Assembly (NCBI RefSeq): GCF_022581195.2
Contig: NC_061462.1
Location: 8,122,001-8,186,000, forward strand
Length of the DNA: 64,000 nucleotides
Direction of reading: 5' to 3'
Origin: Helicoverpa zea
Lineage: Eukaryota; Arthropoda; Insecta; Lepidoptera; Noctuidae
The notes beneath the pieces are model-generated. The model ran no database searches, had not been told where the DNA came from, and saw nothing but the letters and a program-made list of their open reading frames with translations. Shown here piece after piece: positions 39,490 to 52,720 of this stretch. The stretch's first letter is position 1. Every line of letters begins with the position of its first letter. A program made the position numbers and the translations under genes.

Positions 39490-42400
39490 TTTTATCGAAT
39501 GGAGGTATGTAGTCTTTTTACATAGAGAACAATACAAAATTTCCATCCAATCAAATATGTTAAAACTTGTATGCCTTATCACTGAGAGAGCATGATATAA
39601 ACTCGAAGAAATTGCAATTACGCCACCGCAATCTCGCCGGTACATTTGTTAATAAACCTGGCAATACTTCCAATGTTACCCCTCAAATAATTTTTCTCCG
39701 CGTCCGAGATAAATAAGACAAACTATAAATCATAGCCGCCCATTTCCTCATGAGATACAAAACAACGGACGAGTAGGGAGGCCGGGGAATTATGACAAAT
39801 CATGCATTAAACATAGGGAATAAATGTTTTCTTATCACGTACCTATTCTTGTTTTGATATTAGTTTTCCTTTATCTTTATTGACACAGGTTTCGGGATGG
39901 GAAACATTTTATTGATGTTGTATCGTGACGCGCTGACTAAACAACGTCGGCCCTCTTATTTACAGACTCTTTCGGATACTTCAGGGATGTCATATTTTTC
40001 TTTAAGGAGCCAATATTTTCATAGCAACTTTATGAATATTTTTTGCGGAACTATGTACTACATTGTGTGATGTGTACTGTTTGTCGAGACGAGATCGTAT
40101 AAATAATTTATTGCTGTGTATTCATCCCTTGCGATCGAAGTTAGCTCGAAGTCCAAGTTACTGTAAGTGCAGTTGGGTAAATAAATCTAGTGGGTAGTCT
40201 TTGTTTCCTAAGAATTAAGTTGTGAATGAAACAGTAACGTCTCGACATAAAACTCTAGACTGCAAATCTGGTATATTTATTTCAAATGCCGGTAAAATCT
40301 CGGCGCATCCTCGGCTCAGCGGCGAAATTTGCATTTAAGTACAATACACACTGAAGCAGAACTTTGTTAAGTTAAAGTAAGATAAAAGGCTGGCTTTGTC
40401 TTCATTTGTGATTGTTTTATTCATTTCATTCTACGAACTGTCGTATGTATTAAAACTTAGATAGCGTCTTAAGATCTTGGCCACAAAGTCAATAATATAA
40501 TTTCAAAGCTACTCTACAGTAAACATATTCCTTTAAAGCCTTTTGGTGGAAAGAAAATGTACTACAATATAGTAGTGTATTAAAATTTAATATAAGATCC
40601 GAAACAAAAAATACCTGTTTGAAAAGTCTCAATCCTTTCATATATTGTATCCAAGTCCTAACATCGTCTGAGATTTAAGTCGGTCTTCAGACAACGCGGC
40701 GCTGTGGTTTCTTTACTTAAGTCTAACCTAAGTTACGCGGCTACGCCCAACTTGGGTTACCGAAGCTTCTGAATACCAACTCCTTTTCAGGTGACTTTGT
40801 TGTCTTTCAGCCGTTTAAAATTTTCGCAACAGGATTTCAGCGAACTCGCGGATTTAAAGTTTCGTTCCGAATGTGAATTTGGAATAAGATACGTATATTT
40901 TGAATAAATTTATGTTTGTTTGTTGGTCGTTATTCCGTTTTGTTGTTTCGAAGTCGTATTCAAATTATGGATGATTTAACGAAGTTAATGAGGAATTTGA
41001 ATTCAGGTAGCGATTCGTGTTTCGAGGATGCATCTTCGTTTAGAGTAAAATAATCTCTTAGTACAAAATGGAATAACATTTTAAACACTCCACAAAATCC
41101 TATAGGTATCAATCATAAACAAAACAACGCATCTTGCGTTCAAACAAAATTCATAACATAAAAACAGAATTCAAACGAATTCATCTCAGACAACGTGTCT
41201 CAAAGGACCAGTAAATAAAGCAGAAAAATTACACCAATTTACAGAAACACATTACCTTTAGCATTTCAAAGCACTGACTAGTTTTACAAGCGTTCACAAT
41301 GATGGCCTGTGTCAACAGTTGTTTTGTATCTCATAATGGATCGGACTCCAAGACTATCAATTTAATAAACCAAGTCTACGATTTTATTTCAAGTGCTATA
41401 TAGTTTATTACGTTCATTGAAATCGCGTACTGTTTGCAGATAAATCTGGAGTAGATGTTTGCATTCAATTTTGTATTGAGGATAAGATCAATGCGCTTTC
41501 TTTGAGAAGGAAATATTGAGGCGGAAATGTCTTTGATTGTTACTCGATTTTAATCTGAGACACTCATTATTTTAGTTAAAGATGAGTGAATCAAGCTTTA
41601 GTGTTGAATAATGTCATCAAAAATCAAAGTTGGATAATACCAAACAAAACGAATAAAAATTATGTAGGTAATAACTTTCCTACACTCGCGAAAAATATGT
41701 GTCTGAAATTCAAACTCAAAGTTTACTCTTCAAATAGAATATCAACGCCATCTATCTTCAAATTCACAACATCTAGTTGAAATATGTCTTCTTTATTGAC
41801 TTTGATGACTGTTCTTCAGTCCCTACTATTGAGAATCACTATAATAATACGATATCTGCAAGATTACTATCACTATGATTCGCTTTATGCACGCTAAATG
41901 GCAAATTGCCGGTTCATTTCATCAGACAGTTTAATAACATCATCGCAGAAAGTTTTATCGACCATAATCCGTAAGCTTAAAGTTTAAAATGCAATGGCAG
42001 GTATGCTGTAACTCCTGTGTAATCTAATGATGTGCGTATCTTGTGGTCTACTTGCGAAGTACATCCATAAAGTTTTGCGGCAAACCGCCAAACGCGACAC
42101 TTTTTTGCTAGTAAAGAATTTTCCTATTATGGCGAACGACCATTAAGTGTTCAGTTTCTTAAATAACGCTGGTTTTGACTTTAATTAACGAAGTTTTCCC
42201 AAACGGATGTGGGTAGGTAGGTGTCATTTAAGTGAATCAACCGTGTAAATTGAACAACTATAAAAATATCGAAATGCATTTTTAATACTTTGATATTAAT
42301 ATCTGTCGTTTTTATTACAGCAATAAATTACATTTACAACAAAAACACGAATGTTTTGGCTTAAAATGTCAAAATATAAATCAAATGTTTTATCTCTCAG

Positions 42401-45400
42401 TAGTCGGTGTTCGCTATAATTTTACACCTCGCGAACAAAACGTCAATTTCTCAAAACGTCCCGTAAAATCAAAAGATTAGTCTTTTTTCAACATTTTTTT
42501 ATACTTTCGACACAAAAAGATAAACCATTCCATAGCTGTGAAATCACTGGAAATATTAGTTTGCAATTGTTCAAAAGAAACGGACTGTTCATTTAATCTG
42601 TGATCAATGTGATCATAAGACAAGACGCACACTAGAGAAAGCCAGCTGCAATATATCAAAGTTTGACAGCTACAAGCTCGGAGCAATATGGCGACCACGC
42701 CACCCAATGAGGCACTGCCCCGTCACGCGGCGCGCACCGCTCCTAACTTGGATACATTCATCACGACTGATTTATCGGGGAAGGAGTGACACATTTTATA
42801 TTCTATTTTCGAAAACTCTAACGAGTTTTTCAAAATGGTCTCCTCTGAGAGATCGCAACAGCTGCATCTTGTTAGCGTTGGTTTCAGAGGTGAGCTTTGT
42901 GTTAAAATTATTTGCGTCAATAGATTTGTGTAGTTTCGGCTTGTACAAGTGGCTAGCTACATGCCCCCTTGTTAAATAATATAGATAAAGACATTATTGA
43001 TGTTCATGTATTGTGAAAATTACACGCTGCATGACCTCGTATTTAATAACAGTCTATTATTGATTTATTGAGTCATTTATTTTGAGTAACAGCTGATGTA
43101 TTCATCATATTAATGTGCGTCGCGTCGTCCGCCCATTCAAAACGTCACATAAATGTCTTTGAAGCACATCAGTGTTTTAAGTGCTCTCTAAAATTGATTT
43201 TTAAATAACAAACGCCCGATCTCCCCTTAGGAAAGAAATAGTCTGAGGCTTTCACATGTCACATACGTCAGGGTTTGGCCTAATCCTCTCGGGACGTCCA
43301 ATTTTTATTGCGCTCAACCCTGATGTACGACCTAATATCGGCACGATATATCGAGAAGTGATAGGCAAAGGGGTCAAACATTGTTCAGGGAGCCATTTTA
43401 CATGGAGCTTCATAGTCCATTGTTGGAATTTTAATGTCCAAAAATGAGTAAAATTTCGCAATTAATATTTTTCTTGCGTACAGTTTTCTGTGAACAAATT
43501 AAAGAGCAGTAGGTATAATTAGGTACAAGGTTCGATCTTGAACTGGTTCCTTGATTTCGACATGACTATCGCGATGTCGATCTTGGACACCATCGTTGAT
43601 AATTTACGTTTACAGGGGCATTTCGAAATTATCATCTAGGGCCACGGAAAAAAATCAGGTTGTCGACGCCATTTTGGTTTGCAAATTGTTAATTTTCTCC
43701 GTAAACGCCTTGAAAGCTTCATGTCTTGAGTGTCATGTAGGCACTCCTTCGCAATTATTTTAATAGCTATCTTCGATATTAAATACGTATGGGTGCCGGC
43801 TTGCCCCTGCTCCTTTTATGCATACCTATATGTACTCACTTACATATATGATACGATAATGCGTAGCCCTGAATATTTTAACTACCTATATGCGTTTATG
43901 TGAAAAGGCTTCAATTTGCATTTAGGGTCGGTAAAAATATGTATGTAGCATGCTCTAGATTGACAATACGGTTTATTTTATCAAATATCATTAAAAATAA
44001 TATGACAACATATTAGCCCTGTATAAAACGAAACGTTAGAACTATCTTCTTCCACTTTTCCAAGTGAGTTCACTGCAACTGAAACTTAATATTAGTCTGA
44101 AGAATCCGTAACTGATTAAGGCGTGCAGTGGCCCCACCCCTTTCTGCACTGTTGTTTAATCATAGAGAATTTGCTGAGCGCATTGAAAACTAAACGATAT
44201 TAGCCTTTAATTAAATATAGCTGAGTTAAGGCAAATAGAAGCCATACACCAACTATAACTTGTATTCCAATTATTATGAGTGTAATTGCATTATCATGTT
44301 TCTGTTTTAAGGCCGCGATGCACCTTGTTAAAGTAATTTATATTGTTTACTGAAAATTAGATTTTAATGACTGTGTGTGGTCTTTAAATGGGAAATTCTA
44401 AGTCCTATTTTGGAAGTCGTAATCGACGCCTTAAGAGTGTCTGCATAAAATATGCGATGCTTCAATGGCAGTTGCATTTACATATACATAATGTGGTGTG
44501 AAAAATAACACTCCTTTGAGACGCTAAGTTTAAAAGTCAATAAATACCTCAATTTTCAGTTCAGTGATGCTCTTTCAATTTTGGAACGTAATAAAAAATA
44601 AGTATGTATATAAAAAATATTTAACCAATGCGGTTTGGCACAGGGCCTGTCTATGGTATATTAAAACCAACATGAGGTAGTGAGGTACAGCTATAAGTCT
44701 ATGGTCTGCGGTCATCAACCCTGCTAGCCCATCGTGCTGAGCTGGTGACTCGAGTATAGGCACATATTGCCTATGTATTACCTGCCTTTTTGGGAAAGGC
44801 CAAAGTGCTATTATGCTGCGGTATTTATGTTCTAAAAACTGGACCCTATCACATAGCAGATAAATTATTTATGTAAGTACTCATGTTGTCTATATTTTAT
44901 AGTAACAATAGTATCATATTCGGGCTCAATTTACTGGATAAAAAACAAAAGAAGATCCCACAAATTGCGCTCCGCAATAACAGATAGCAATCTCAATCTG
45001 TAGTTTCCGCGAAATGATTAATAATTTAATTTTTATTAACTAATTGGTTTCGCTGACCTTACCAACCCTTATACGCAATCTCACATAACCGATTTAAATT
45101 GATTCCGTTATGCGGTCCGTCGAGTACTGATTACGTAAAAAGTTGCCGTATTGCCGGCATGGGCCTCCAGTTCGTTTCATTTTCAACCTTTGAGTCAATT
45201 AAGCTCTGCCAATTTAAGAGTGCGCGTACTCTTACACCGACCACTAATGTATTATTCATATTGTGTTTTTGAGATAACAAGCAAGCTCTCAAGTCGATAC
45301 ACATCTAGTGAGCTGATTGGAAGTCGGCACCGCAGATGGCGGGAAAGCAGCGGCATCTCGGAAACTACATTAAAATTACCCAGCGATGTTGGCATCGTTA

Positions 45401-48400
45401 GGATCACTACGTATTATTCCACCTTTATGGGGAATTTTAGACGATAACTCAACGAATTAATTCCTCAGACGACCCTGTTAGAACTCTAGCCAATATAAAT
45501 TAAAGCTTTTATAGGTATATTTGCGGACTACATAATCCTTCTATAAATCACGGTCATATGAATTTTGTTTTTCTTACAAAAACGTGCCTAGTTAAGATTG
45601 TAGTAACTTAATAATGCGCCGCCTATTAAAGCTACAAATAACTGCTATAAAACACTCTAACTAAATAACCATTCCACATTAAATTGCCTTGCGGACCCTA
45701 CAGCAGTGCTTTAATTACACAGCGTATTGATACAGTAATTCATGACATGTGAGCTTTTATTTTAAGCAATAATTCACTTGGTATAGATATAAAGGAGTGC
45801 GGTAGTCCATGTGTTATATCGCGGTGTTTATATACTTCGTAATCGGTCAGTTGATTCTGAGACCACCCAGGTGGGAGCTACGGTGCGTCCTCTTGGCTGT
45901 AACACCTACATACGCAAATGCGCACACATACACACGTTATGTACAGTTAAGAATCTCTCCTACCTCCCCACCATTGCCGAAACATTTTTGTTCGTATCAA
46001 TTTTGTAATTTGCGTTTCGAGTTACCAATTTGAGTGATTATGTTTCGTCGAGCCCGTTGGCTGGGAATATGTAATAAGGAAATTCGCTAAAATGAGCGGT
46101 CGCGATTATTTAAAATCGCCCGGATCAGGTAATGAGATGATAATGTATTAAAAAAGTGCATTGAACACGTTTTTGGGTTATGCATTCCATTATGGCGTCA
46201 TGTTGTTCAGAAATATGTGTAAGTTATAGCCGAAAATGTATCGATATACTAAGTATATTAGGGGATGCATATTATTATAAAATTACTGGAAAATTATAGT
46301 AATAGCTATCCTTTTTATTGCAAACCTTTTAAGTGGGTTGTTATGTGAGTTATAAAATGCTTGTATGTAAAACATGCATAACCACTTAGGTACATGGTTC
46401 TCCCACCGACTTTTAGTTAGAGCTTTATATTCTTAAACCTTGAGTACACGATACCCCCAACATTAAAAGATAATATACCTGCAATTATGCGCATTAGACA
46501 GACTGTAATAAAGTAAAAATGATGGAGGTTCTGTTTATGTAACAGGGCCAGAGTGTCGCAGACAAACCCAGCCTAGTCTCGACAAGTCCTAGACACATTT
46601 ATTGACTTGTAGAACATGTTATGCTCAGTCCAACATACCGTGTTATCTTAATTTGACTCATTAGACTTGGAGCGCAAATATCTACTTTACATAATTTTAT
46701 CGAAGAAAATTGTGCGCGTGGGCATACTCGCTGACGACGTGATCCGTTTTAATGTCGCCCTTCCATTGAAATATGCTAAACAATAGACCCGTTCCATCGT
46801 CAACCAATCCGTCTTGGCTGAAACTATAAAACACCCTTTACAGTTGCGTTCCAAACTAAAAAAGTTAAAAGCTATTGTTTTTGTCATTAAAAACCGTTTA
46901 CGATCCCACAAGTGTAAATAACTGCTTCCCGCGTTGTCAACCGCGCGCCACATGTTTATCGGTATCGAAAAAAATATTCAAAAGCAACCGATCTGCTACA
47001 ACAACACTTGTAAATCACGCTGAAAAGTTTTACGAATTAGGAACAATTAAAACATCGAAGCAAACAACAGTTGTTGCGAATGTCCTCCGCAACTGCGGGA
47101 CCATTGTGAGTTACGAGCGGTTTACAACCTTATAGATCTTAGTCCGAAATTCTTTACGACTAATATAACTTGCGCAATCCTTTTGTCGCCCAATGGGGAG
47201 AGGGGGGCAACTTGGACAAGTTTCTTTTGTTTGCGACACGTGTTGCAGAACGGGTTGTGCCCGACACTTGTAAGGAGGAATCTTGGGAACGGTTACGAGT
47301 CGATTTCCTTGGAAGCGATCATTGTCTTTTTGCTTTTGAACTTGAATTTTTGGGAGTCAGATTATATTGTAATTTTCAATGGTTGTTTTTCAACGAAAAA
47401 TGTTGCGTTTTAATGCCGTGCGCCTTTCCGAACACAAATTCGTTTAACCTGTTTTTGAATCGACCGCCCCAGGCCTCTCTCGAATGCAATCAAGATCGGA
47501 TTGAGATCACACTGCTATAACAGCTTTATTATTGTCGTTTGTACACTCATACTGGGGCTTCAATGTTGGTTATTTTGAGTGAAACCTCAAATTTCATCAC
47601 TCGCTTTTATGGTTGCTGGGCTTTAATTGGCAGTTTCGGGTAACGGTGCTTAAATATGCTACATAATGAGAAAAATTCTGGTAGGTCCATTTTTTATTTA
47701 CTGGTGAGCATGGGCCCGTAACCTTTGGGGTCTGCTTCTCCCGCCCCACGTTCCGGAACACGTAATGCGTCCGCGCAGATGATATTTTTCAGATTTGTGC
47801 ATAACGGAAACGTGCCGTCATTATATACCGATTAAGGCTTGTGTGTGACACTATACTTATTTTTTGCTAGACCGAAACTCCGCCTTTTGCTTTAATGAAG
47901 CCATTTGTGTCATGTTTATTGCTTTTACGGCGTACTCCGGATTTTGAGGAGAATTTACAAGGCGAAAATTGACACTGAAATTATGGTAGCCCTAATTAGT
48001 TGGAACACGTGCGGACTTGGTGATGTTTTCGTGTTTTTTGTGTGAAGGGGAAATGTAAAACAACATAGATTTCCGCAGATTGTGTCTTGTTTATTTACAT
48101 AGGTGACGTATTTATGGACCAGAATAACATTTGTTTCGTATATCTACATAGTTAAGAGTTTTTTGGGTCTATTAGTTAGAGGAGTACCTATGTATAGGCT
48201 TTTACTCTACTCCGAATTCGTACACAAATCATTAATTTTTCAATAAATGACTCAAATATCAAACGGAATCATTTCACTTCGATTCAGAGATAACGTCTGC
48301 AAATAATCCTCAGCTTTTATTTCATGACATGTAGGTATCGATCCGTGGCTTCCAAATTGACCTTCATTCGATACATTACTGTGGGATACAGAGAGAAAGC

Positions 48401-51400
48401 TTCGAATTAACATGCAAGCCTGATCTGGTTCGAGTAATGACTCTTAATGCATTCGCTTATCAGTGCTCTGGTGCATTCGTCATGTTGAAAATTTTTTGGG
48501 TTAATCAATTCAGTAAATGTAGGTACGGGAATTATTTACAGGTTCATTTGTGTATTCATGAATTGAATTTTATGCTGTGGTTGTATGCATTGAATTTATA
48601 AGTACATAGAAAGATTGAGACAATGCCTTTAGGTGCTTATTCAGTGTAGGTACAGTTCACACAAAATATTTAGGGATACATAATTTTTGAAGTCAATAAT
48701 ACAGATTTCTCTAAACTTTGATATCTTTTTTCCTTCAATTATTTAATTTTACATACATGGTCACTTCTACCCTTTTATGTACTGCAAGATTTATCACTAA
48801 ACAGCATAAATAAATAAAGATAAAAACAAAATAAAGCTACAAGTACACTACGTATCGTTCTAAGCAATCATGTACTAGCGCTTAGGTAGCCCCAGCAAAG
48901 ATGTTGAGATTGCTAAGCAAACACTACGGAATCTCTACTTATGTATAACTATTATTATACAGATAGCCAGCCTATTGTGTTCAAGAAATTTTGCATTTAA
49001 CTTGGTACACCATTGCAAAATACATAGGAAACCAAAATTTTCTACTTGTTGTTGCAAAATTCATACATTGCCCTGGTGAAGACTATTTGAAATAAACTGG
49101 AAAAAATAGATATACTTACTGGGTGAAATATATTTATTTATTTACCACAAAATACAACAATATTATAACAGGGGAACCTAATAAAATTGTGTATTGACAA
49201 TTTTATAAGGTACTTCATCTAAATTACTATGTAGGTATATTCTTCATCAATAATTTTCCGGCTTCTGTTTGTTTCTAAGAATTATTTCGCTTAACTATAA
49301 AAATACTCTTTCGTCCCTAGCCATTAAATTGATTACAATCGTAGAAAATAAACAACGATTTACAGTTAATCCTGTATATAACTTGTACATAGGAATGGCC
49401 TCACAATTCTCGTGGTACCCCCAACAGGCTTTTACGGGTTAGGTAATTAGCGTCACTCAATTAACCATTACAAGCGACCGCAAGAATTTTTGTTAATTAT
49501 TAAAAAGGTTGCACTTAGGCGAGGGAGAAATTGAAGAAAAGAGGTTTAGTTACATGTTGTTGTAGCGTTAGAATTTTCTGCAGTAATTAGCCTCAAATGC
49601 AGTAGACCTTGTTTATGTTTCAAATTGCTCTTCTATGGAAATAATAAACTTCTTGGTAGGCGATCCAAATTCAGATACGTTAAGTGTGAAATCAATCGTC
49701 ATCAATCCAAATATAGGCTTTCTATGACATCATGAACCACCTTCGAAATATCTTAACGAGTGAGCATCAATAAAACAAATGACATTCTAGACCAATAATA
49801 AGCATATTTTCCACACTTTCTCACGATTCCGATTAAACCATACTCCATGCAACTTAAGAGGATAGATAAGGATGTATGAAAAGAGCCGCTTGGCCCTTAC
49901 GCAGGCTCCGATCTCACTACTTGAGATAATTAAGCCATTAAATTGGTTCGCGTACCCTTTTATACTGTGAGAAGTATGGCCACAGAACTTGGTTTTATTT
50001 TGGATGCAACAGTAACAGATGAAGCAAGCAATGTGCTTGTTTAAGTGCTTTATCGCTCATGTAGCTTGATTCAACTTAATTGTGACAAGTATTTAGTTTT
50101 ATTTATGCCTTCGGATGCTCAAGTCTTCAAAAGGAATTTATATACTACTATAGTCACTCTCTGAGAACTGAGTAGCAGTGATTTAATCGATTTTAAACAC
50201 TCCTTTCCTTGATATTTGCCTTCTCTATATGGATAAAATGTACAATACAACATTAAATACCATCATTGCCCTTTCAAAATAAGTGTTAAATGCGCAATAA
50301 ATACCGAAGACATTTAAGAAATCGAATTTTCAATCTCTTCACGCGTCACCGATCACTTCAACAGTAATTTTTCAAAGATGATAAAATCAACTGGGTCGTG
50401 AGCACTTACTTCAATGCAACTACCAAATTTAATTCAGATACATTCTGATTGGTCTTAATCTGATATATAATATACCTACTGAGAAAGTACGACACCGAAA
50501 AAGAAAGAAACAAGACGAACTCAGCGTGCGTTCGGCCCTATACATAATGTTAAGGAACACGCAACGACCGGCATGCAATGAAAGCCTTCGAATAACCGCC
50601 TCGACAGGGCTGGCATTTTAATATTAATATATATTTGTAATAAATCGCGAAGTTATTAATATTTCTAGATCCTGCTGGCAAAGTAGGATATTGTGGAATG
50701 CCATTGCTCAATATTGACTTGCAATGAAAATATCTGGTGGGCTTGACAGGATAATCCTGAAAAATGATTTTATGCGGTTCCAATGTTATTGTCACATCGC
50801 ATTGTGACTTGTGACTATGTGTATTTTTCCCCGTCGATCTATATGACTCTCGCTCTTTATAAACTTAATGTAATCAAGTAAGCACTCATGTACGCATTTA
50901 TATAACCCAAGTACAATAATGAAATTACATCCATTCTTTTTCATAGCAGCCCTGACTGAAATCAGTCGAATTTTTGCAAGTCCAGTCAGTGATCCAGTCG
51001 CGAATCGAGTTTTCGGTACGCAATTGTAAAACATTCCGCAATTGAAGCTCAATTTTAATTTATTATGTTGCTTTTCCAATCTGCACATCCTATTGAATCA
51101 TTCTTTGAGTAGGAAAATAATCTTACTGGTTACTCGAATTTCTTGTTCCTTCATCTGCATTTATATTGCATCTGAAACTCAACAATTTCGCATCTTCGCC
51201 CACACGTGTTTATGTTTCTTAATCAAGTTTGCAACCAGTCTTAATTCCCGGTCGGTGGGTCTCAAAGGCTGCCCCTGCGCATATATCAATATCGACGTTT
51301 AAACGAAATGAAGCTGTCGTCACCGCCAATTGTAACGTCATTTGAACTAAGCTGCGTGAGACAACCAATCCCATTCAACATTCAAACGCTTCTCTGAAAG

Positions 51401-51490
51401 CAGATCCGCCGGTTCAATGCACAACTTTTTTTCAAATAACCATGTATTATTTTTAAGGTCTTTGATTCAAAGATTATTGATGATTAATTA
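39490..51490. other. Non-coding intronic stretch leading to the homeobox exon
   Basis: No recognised gene is present. A 116-codon open frame at 47170-47520, starting at TTG, and an 86-codon frame at 46875-47135 do not resemble any family and lie in a GC-balanced segment that could equally be regulatory. A CTCF-like site is listed separately at 45329-45342. The final 500 bases before the exon are AT-rich with no repeat structure. Confidence 0.5.
45329..45342 (+). promoter_or_regulatory. Intronic CTCF-like motif
   Basis: ACCGCAGATGGCGG matches 12 of 14 positions of the general CTCF core (CCASYAGRKGGCRS), including the whole AGATGGC core. It lies about 6.2 kb upstream of the homeobox exon on the + strand. 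A single site of this quality can occur by chance. Confidence 0.3.
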
Positions 51491-51515
51491 AAGTTTTTTT
51501 TTCTTTTTGTTACAG
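51491..51515 (+). promoter_or_regulatory. Ubx: Splice acceptor of the Ubx homeobox exon
   Basis: A pyrimidine-rich tract (AAG followed by a nine-T run, then TCTTTTTGT) leads into TACAG at 51511-51515. The exon then begins with GA, the last two bases of a split glycine codon, so the preceding coding exon ends in phase 1. This is the same junction as in insect Ubx, where a glycine codon precedes the NGLRRRGRQ segment. Confidence 0.92.
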
Positions 51516-51817
51516 GAGCAAACGGCCTGAGAAGACGAGGAAGACAAACGTACACTAGATATCAAACACTAGAGTTAGAGAAAGAGTTCCACACGAATCA
51601 CTACCTCACACGGAGGAGACGCATAGAAATGGCACACGCTCTCTGTTTGACGGAGAGACAAATCAAAATATGGTTCCAGAATCGAAGGATGAAGTTAAAG
51701 AAAGAGATCCAGGCTATAAAGGAGTTGAACGAACAGGAGAAGCAGGCGCAAGCACAGAAAGCAGCAGCAGCGGCGGCAGCGGCCGCGGCTGCCGCGCAAG
51801 GCCACCCCGAACATTAA
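51516..51817 (+). CDS. Ubx: Ultrabithorax, 3' exon (homeodomain, UbdA motif, QA tail)
   Basis: Ubx is a Hox transcription factor that specifies posterior thoracic and anterior abdominal identity, including hindwing identity in butterflies and moths; it acts in the nucleus with Exd. The exon encodes 99 residues after a split glycine codon, then TAA at 51815-51817. Residues 5-64 (51530-51709) are a full 60-residue homeodomain, from RRRGRQTYTRYQ to RRMKLKKEI, with Ile47, Gln50, Asn51 and Arg53 in the recognition helix. Tyr11, Thr22 and Met34 of the homeodomain separate it from abd-A, which has Phe, Phe and Ile there. Next come the UbdA peptide QAIKELNEQEKQA, a Gln/Ala stretch with 12 alanines (the insect QA repression region), and the end QGHPEH. 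The N-terminal exon lies outside the window. Alanine codons are mixed (GCA, GCG, GCC, GCT). Confidence 0.98.
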
Positions 51818-52045
51818 GCGTGCGCGCGCGCATAGCCTTGTCCAGTGATACTATCGCAGTCCGCCGAACACTCCATAGCTTTGTGTTTTTTTTTTTTTTT
51901 GTAAATTGTTTGTAATTATTTTCTCGTTATTTAAGTGTTGTTCGGTTGTTGTGATTATTTTTAAATTAATTTTTAACTAGACACAATGTTTTTCTAAACG
52001 AATGATGGAACAATAAACTGTTGAATGCTAGACTAGAAACGGGTC
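51818..52045 (+). other. Ubx: Ubx 3' UTR, proximal poly(A) site
   Basis: After the stop the DNA becomes T-rich, including a 16-T run near 51885-51900. AATAAA at 52012-52017 is followed within 30-60 bases by a GT/T-rich stretch (TTTTGTGTTCCGGG, then TTTTGTTTTTGTTG), which is the usual cleavage-site arrangement. The UTR would be about 210-220 bases if this site is used. Drosophila Ubx uses alternative poly(A) sites, so longer forms are likely. Confidence 0.7.
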
Positions 52046-52330
52046 GTATTATTTTGTGTTCCGGGTTTTGTTTTTGTTGATTTATTGATTTTTTATATAC
52101 ATTTATATTTTAATCCGCGTAATCGTCGAAGATGTTCGCGTTTGGAAACCAGTGCAATTTGTAGAAATCTCTTCCGTGTAACATAGTGTAGGTGTATCGT
52201 AGTGCGTTTTACTTTATGTGCGAACGTAGCGCTCCCTGCTCGGCAGCGTCGGCGTCACGAACTATATTACATTGTACAAATTGAATATGCCTACCAAAGA
52301 GACCCGGTCTCGTACCCTTAAAGCTAAGTA

Positions 52331-52336
52331 AATAAA
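52331..52336 (+). other. Ubx: Second AATAAA, candidate distal poly(A) signal
   Basis: AATAAA lies 514 bases after the stop codon, followed by GAGTCGTAAGTT and AT-rich DNA. The downstream GT-rich element is weaker than at the proximal site. It could end a longer Ubx 3' UTR. Confidence 0.4.
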
Positions 52337-52400
52337 GAGTCGTAAGTTAAATTAATTATCCGCTATCGTAATAGGGACAGTGTGAACAGAATAACCTTCC

Positions 52401-52414
52401 GCGCCATCTAATCC
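52401..52414 (-). promoter_or_regulatory. CTCF-like core downstream of Ubx
   Basis: GCGCCATCTAATCC on the + strand contains the reverse complement of AGATGGCGC, the strongest part of the CTCF core, and matches 11 of 14 positions overall. It lies just beyond the second poly(A) signal. It has the same orientation as the two best sites at 62.8 and 63.7 kb. Confidence 0.3.
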
Positions 52415-52564
52415 TTCAATACTCTCGCATAAGTATAGTGTAAACGTGATCGTGTTCCTGCAGTTTTAATAGTCGGTGAAGTTAAACAAATTGCCATAAA
52501 TATAAGTAGTTATTATTTAGCCAGTAGCGGTGTAAATAGTTAGGGTTACGTCTGTAATGATGGA

Positions 52565-52720
52565 AGTGAGCGGTTTGCGATTGCGCCGGCGCCGTGGAAT
52601 GGGCAGAAAAAGCTTCGGGGCGAGTGCGGGGCGAGTCGGGGCGAGGCGCGGGGCGAGCGGGGCGGCTGCGGGGAGCGCGGGGAGCGCGCGCCGCCGGCCA
52701 CCGAACAGGACTAGGTGAGT
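52565..52720. promoter_or_regulatory. GC-rich tandem-like tract ending in a splice donor
   Basis: About 150 bases are extremely GC-rich, with repeated GGGGCGAG / GGGGAGCGCG units at irregular spacing of roughly 8-15 bases. The tract ends with ACTAGGTGAGTTTTT, in which AG|GTGAGT at 52713-52720 is a near-perfect splice donor on the + strand. The combination could be a CpG-type promoter and first exon of an unannotated transcript, or an exon of an extended Ubx 3' UTR. A 72-codon frame through it is low-complexity Gly/Arg/Ala and is not convincing as protein. Confidence 0.4.

Larger units (their letters stand above)
1..51515 (+). other. Ubx: Large Ubx intron (3' portion, upstream end outside window)
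   Basis: This stretch ends at the splice acceptor of the Ubx homeobox exon. It contains no open frame resembling the Ubx N-terminal exon, with its YPWM hexapeptide region, or any other recognisable gene. Insect Ubx genes are known to have very long introns carrying enhancers and Polycomb response elements, so a 51-kb intron fits. The intronic status is inferred from the acceptor and the absence of a 5' exon. An unrecognised microexon or an intron-hosted noncoding RNA inside it cannot be excluded. Patches of interest are listed separately. Confidence 0.8.

Noticed and set aside
44575..44830. Possible dispersed repeat with TGCCTTTTTGGGAAAGGCC hairpin
   Set aside because: The texture resembles a lepidopteran repeat, but no second copy or defined end is visible in the window.
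47170..47520. 116-codon open frame, longest in the window
   Set aside because: It starts at TTG, has no recognisable domain and no supporting splice sites; this length is expected by chance in a GC-balanced patch of this size.
1..51515. Ubx 5' exon or Drosophila-like microexons
   Set aside because: No frame with the Ubx N-terminus or YPWM region was found. Microexons of about 51 bases cannot be found reliably by eye, so their presence is unresolved.
51670..51915. 81-codon frame overlapping the Ubx exon in another frame
   Set aside because: It is a shadow of the Ubx coding sequence, its Ser/Gly run being the alanine run read out of frame.
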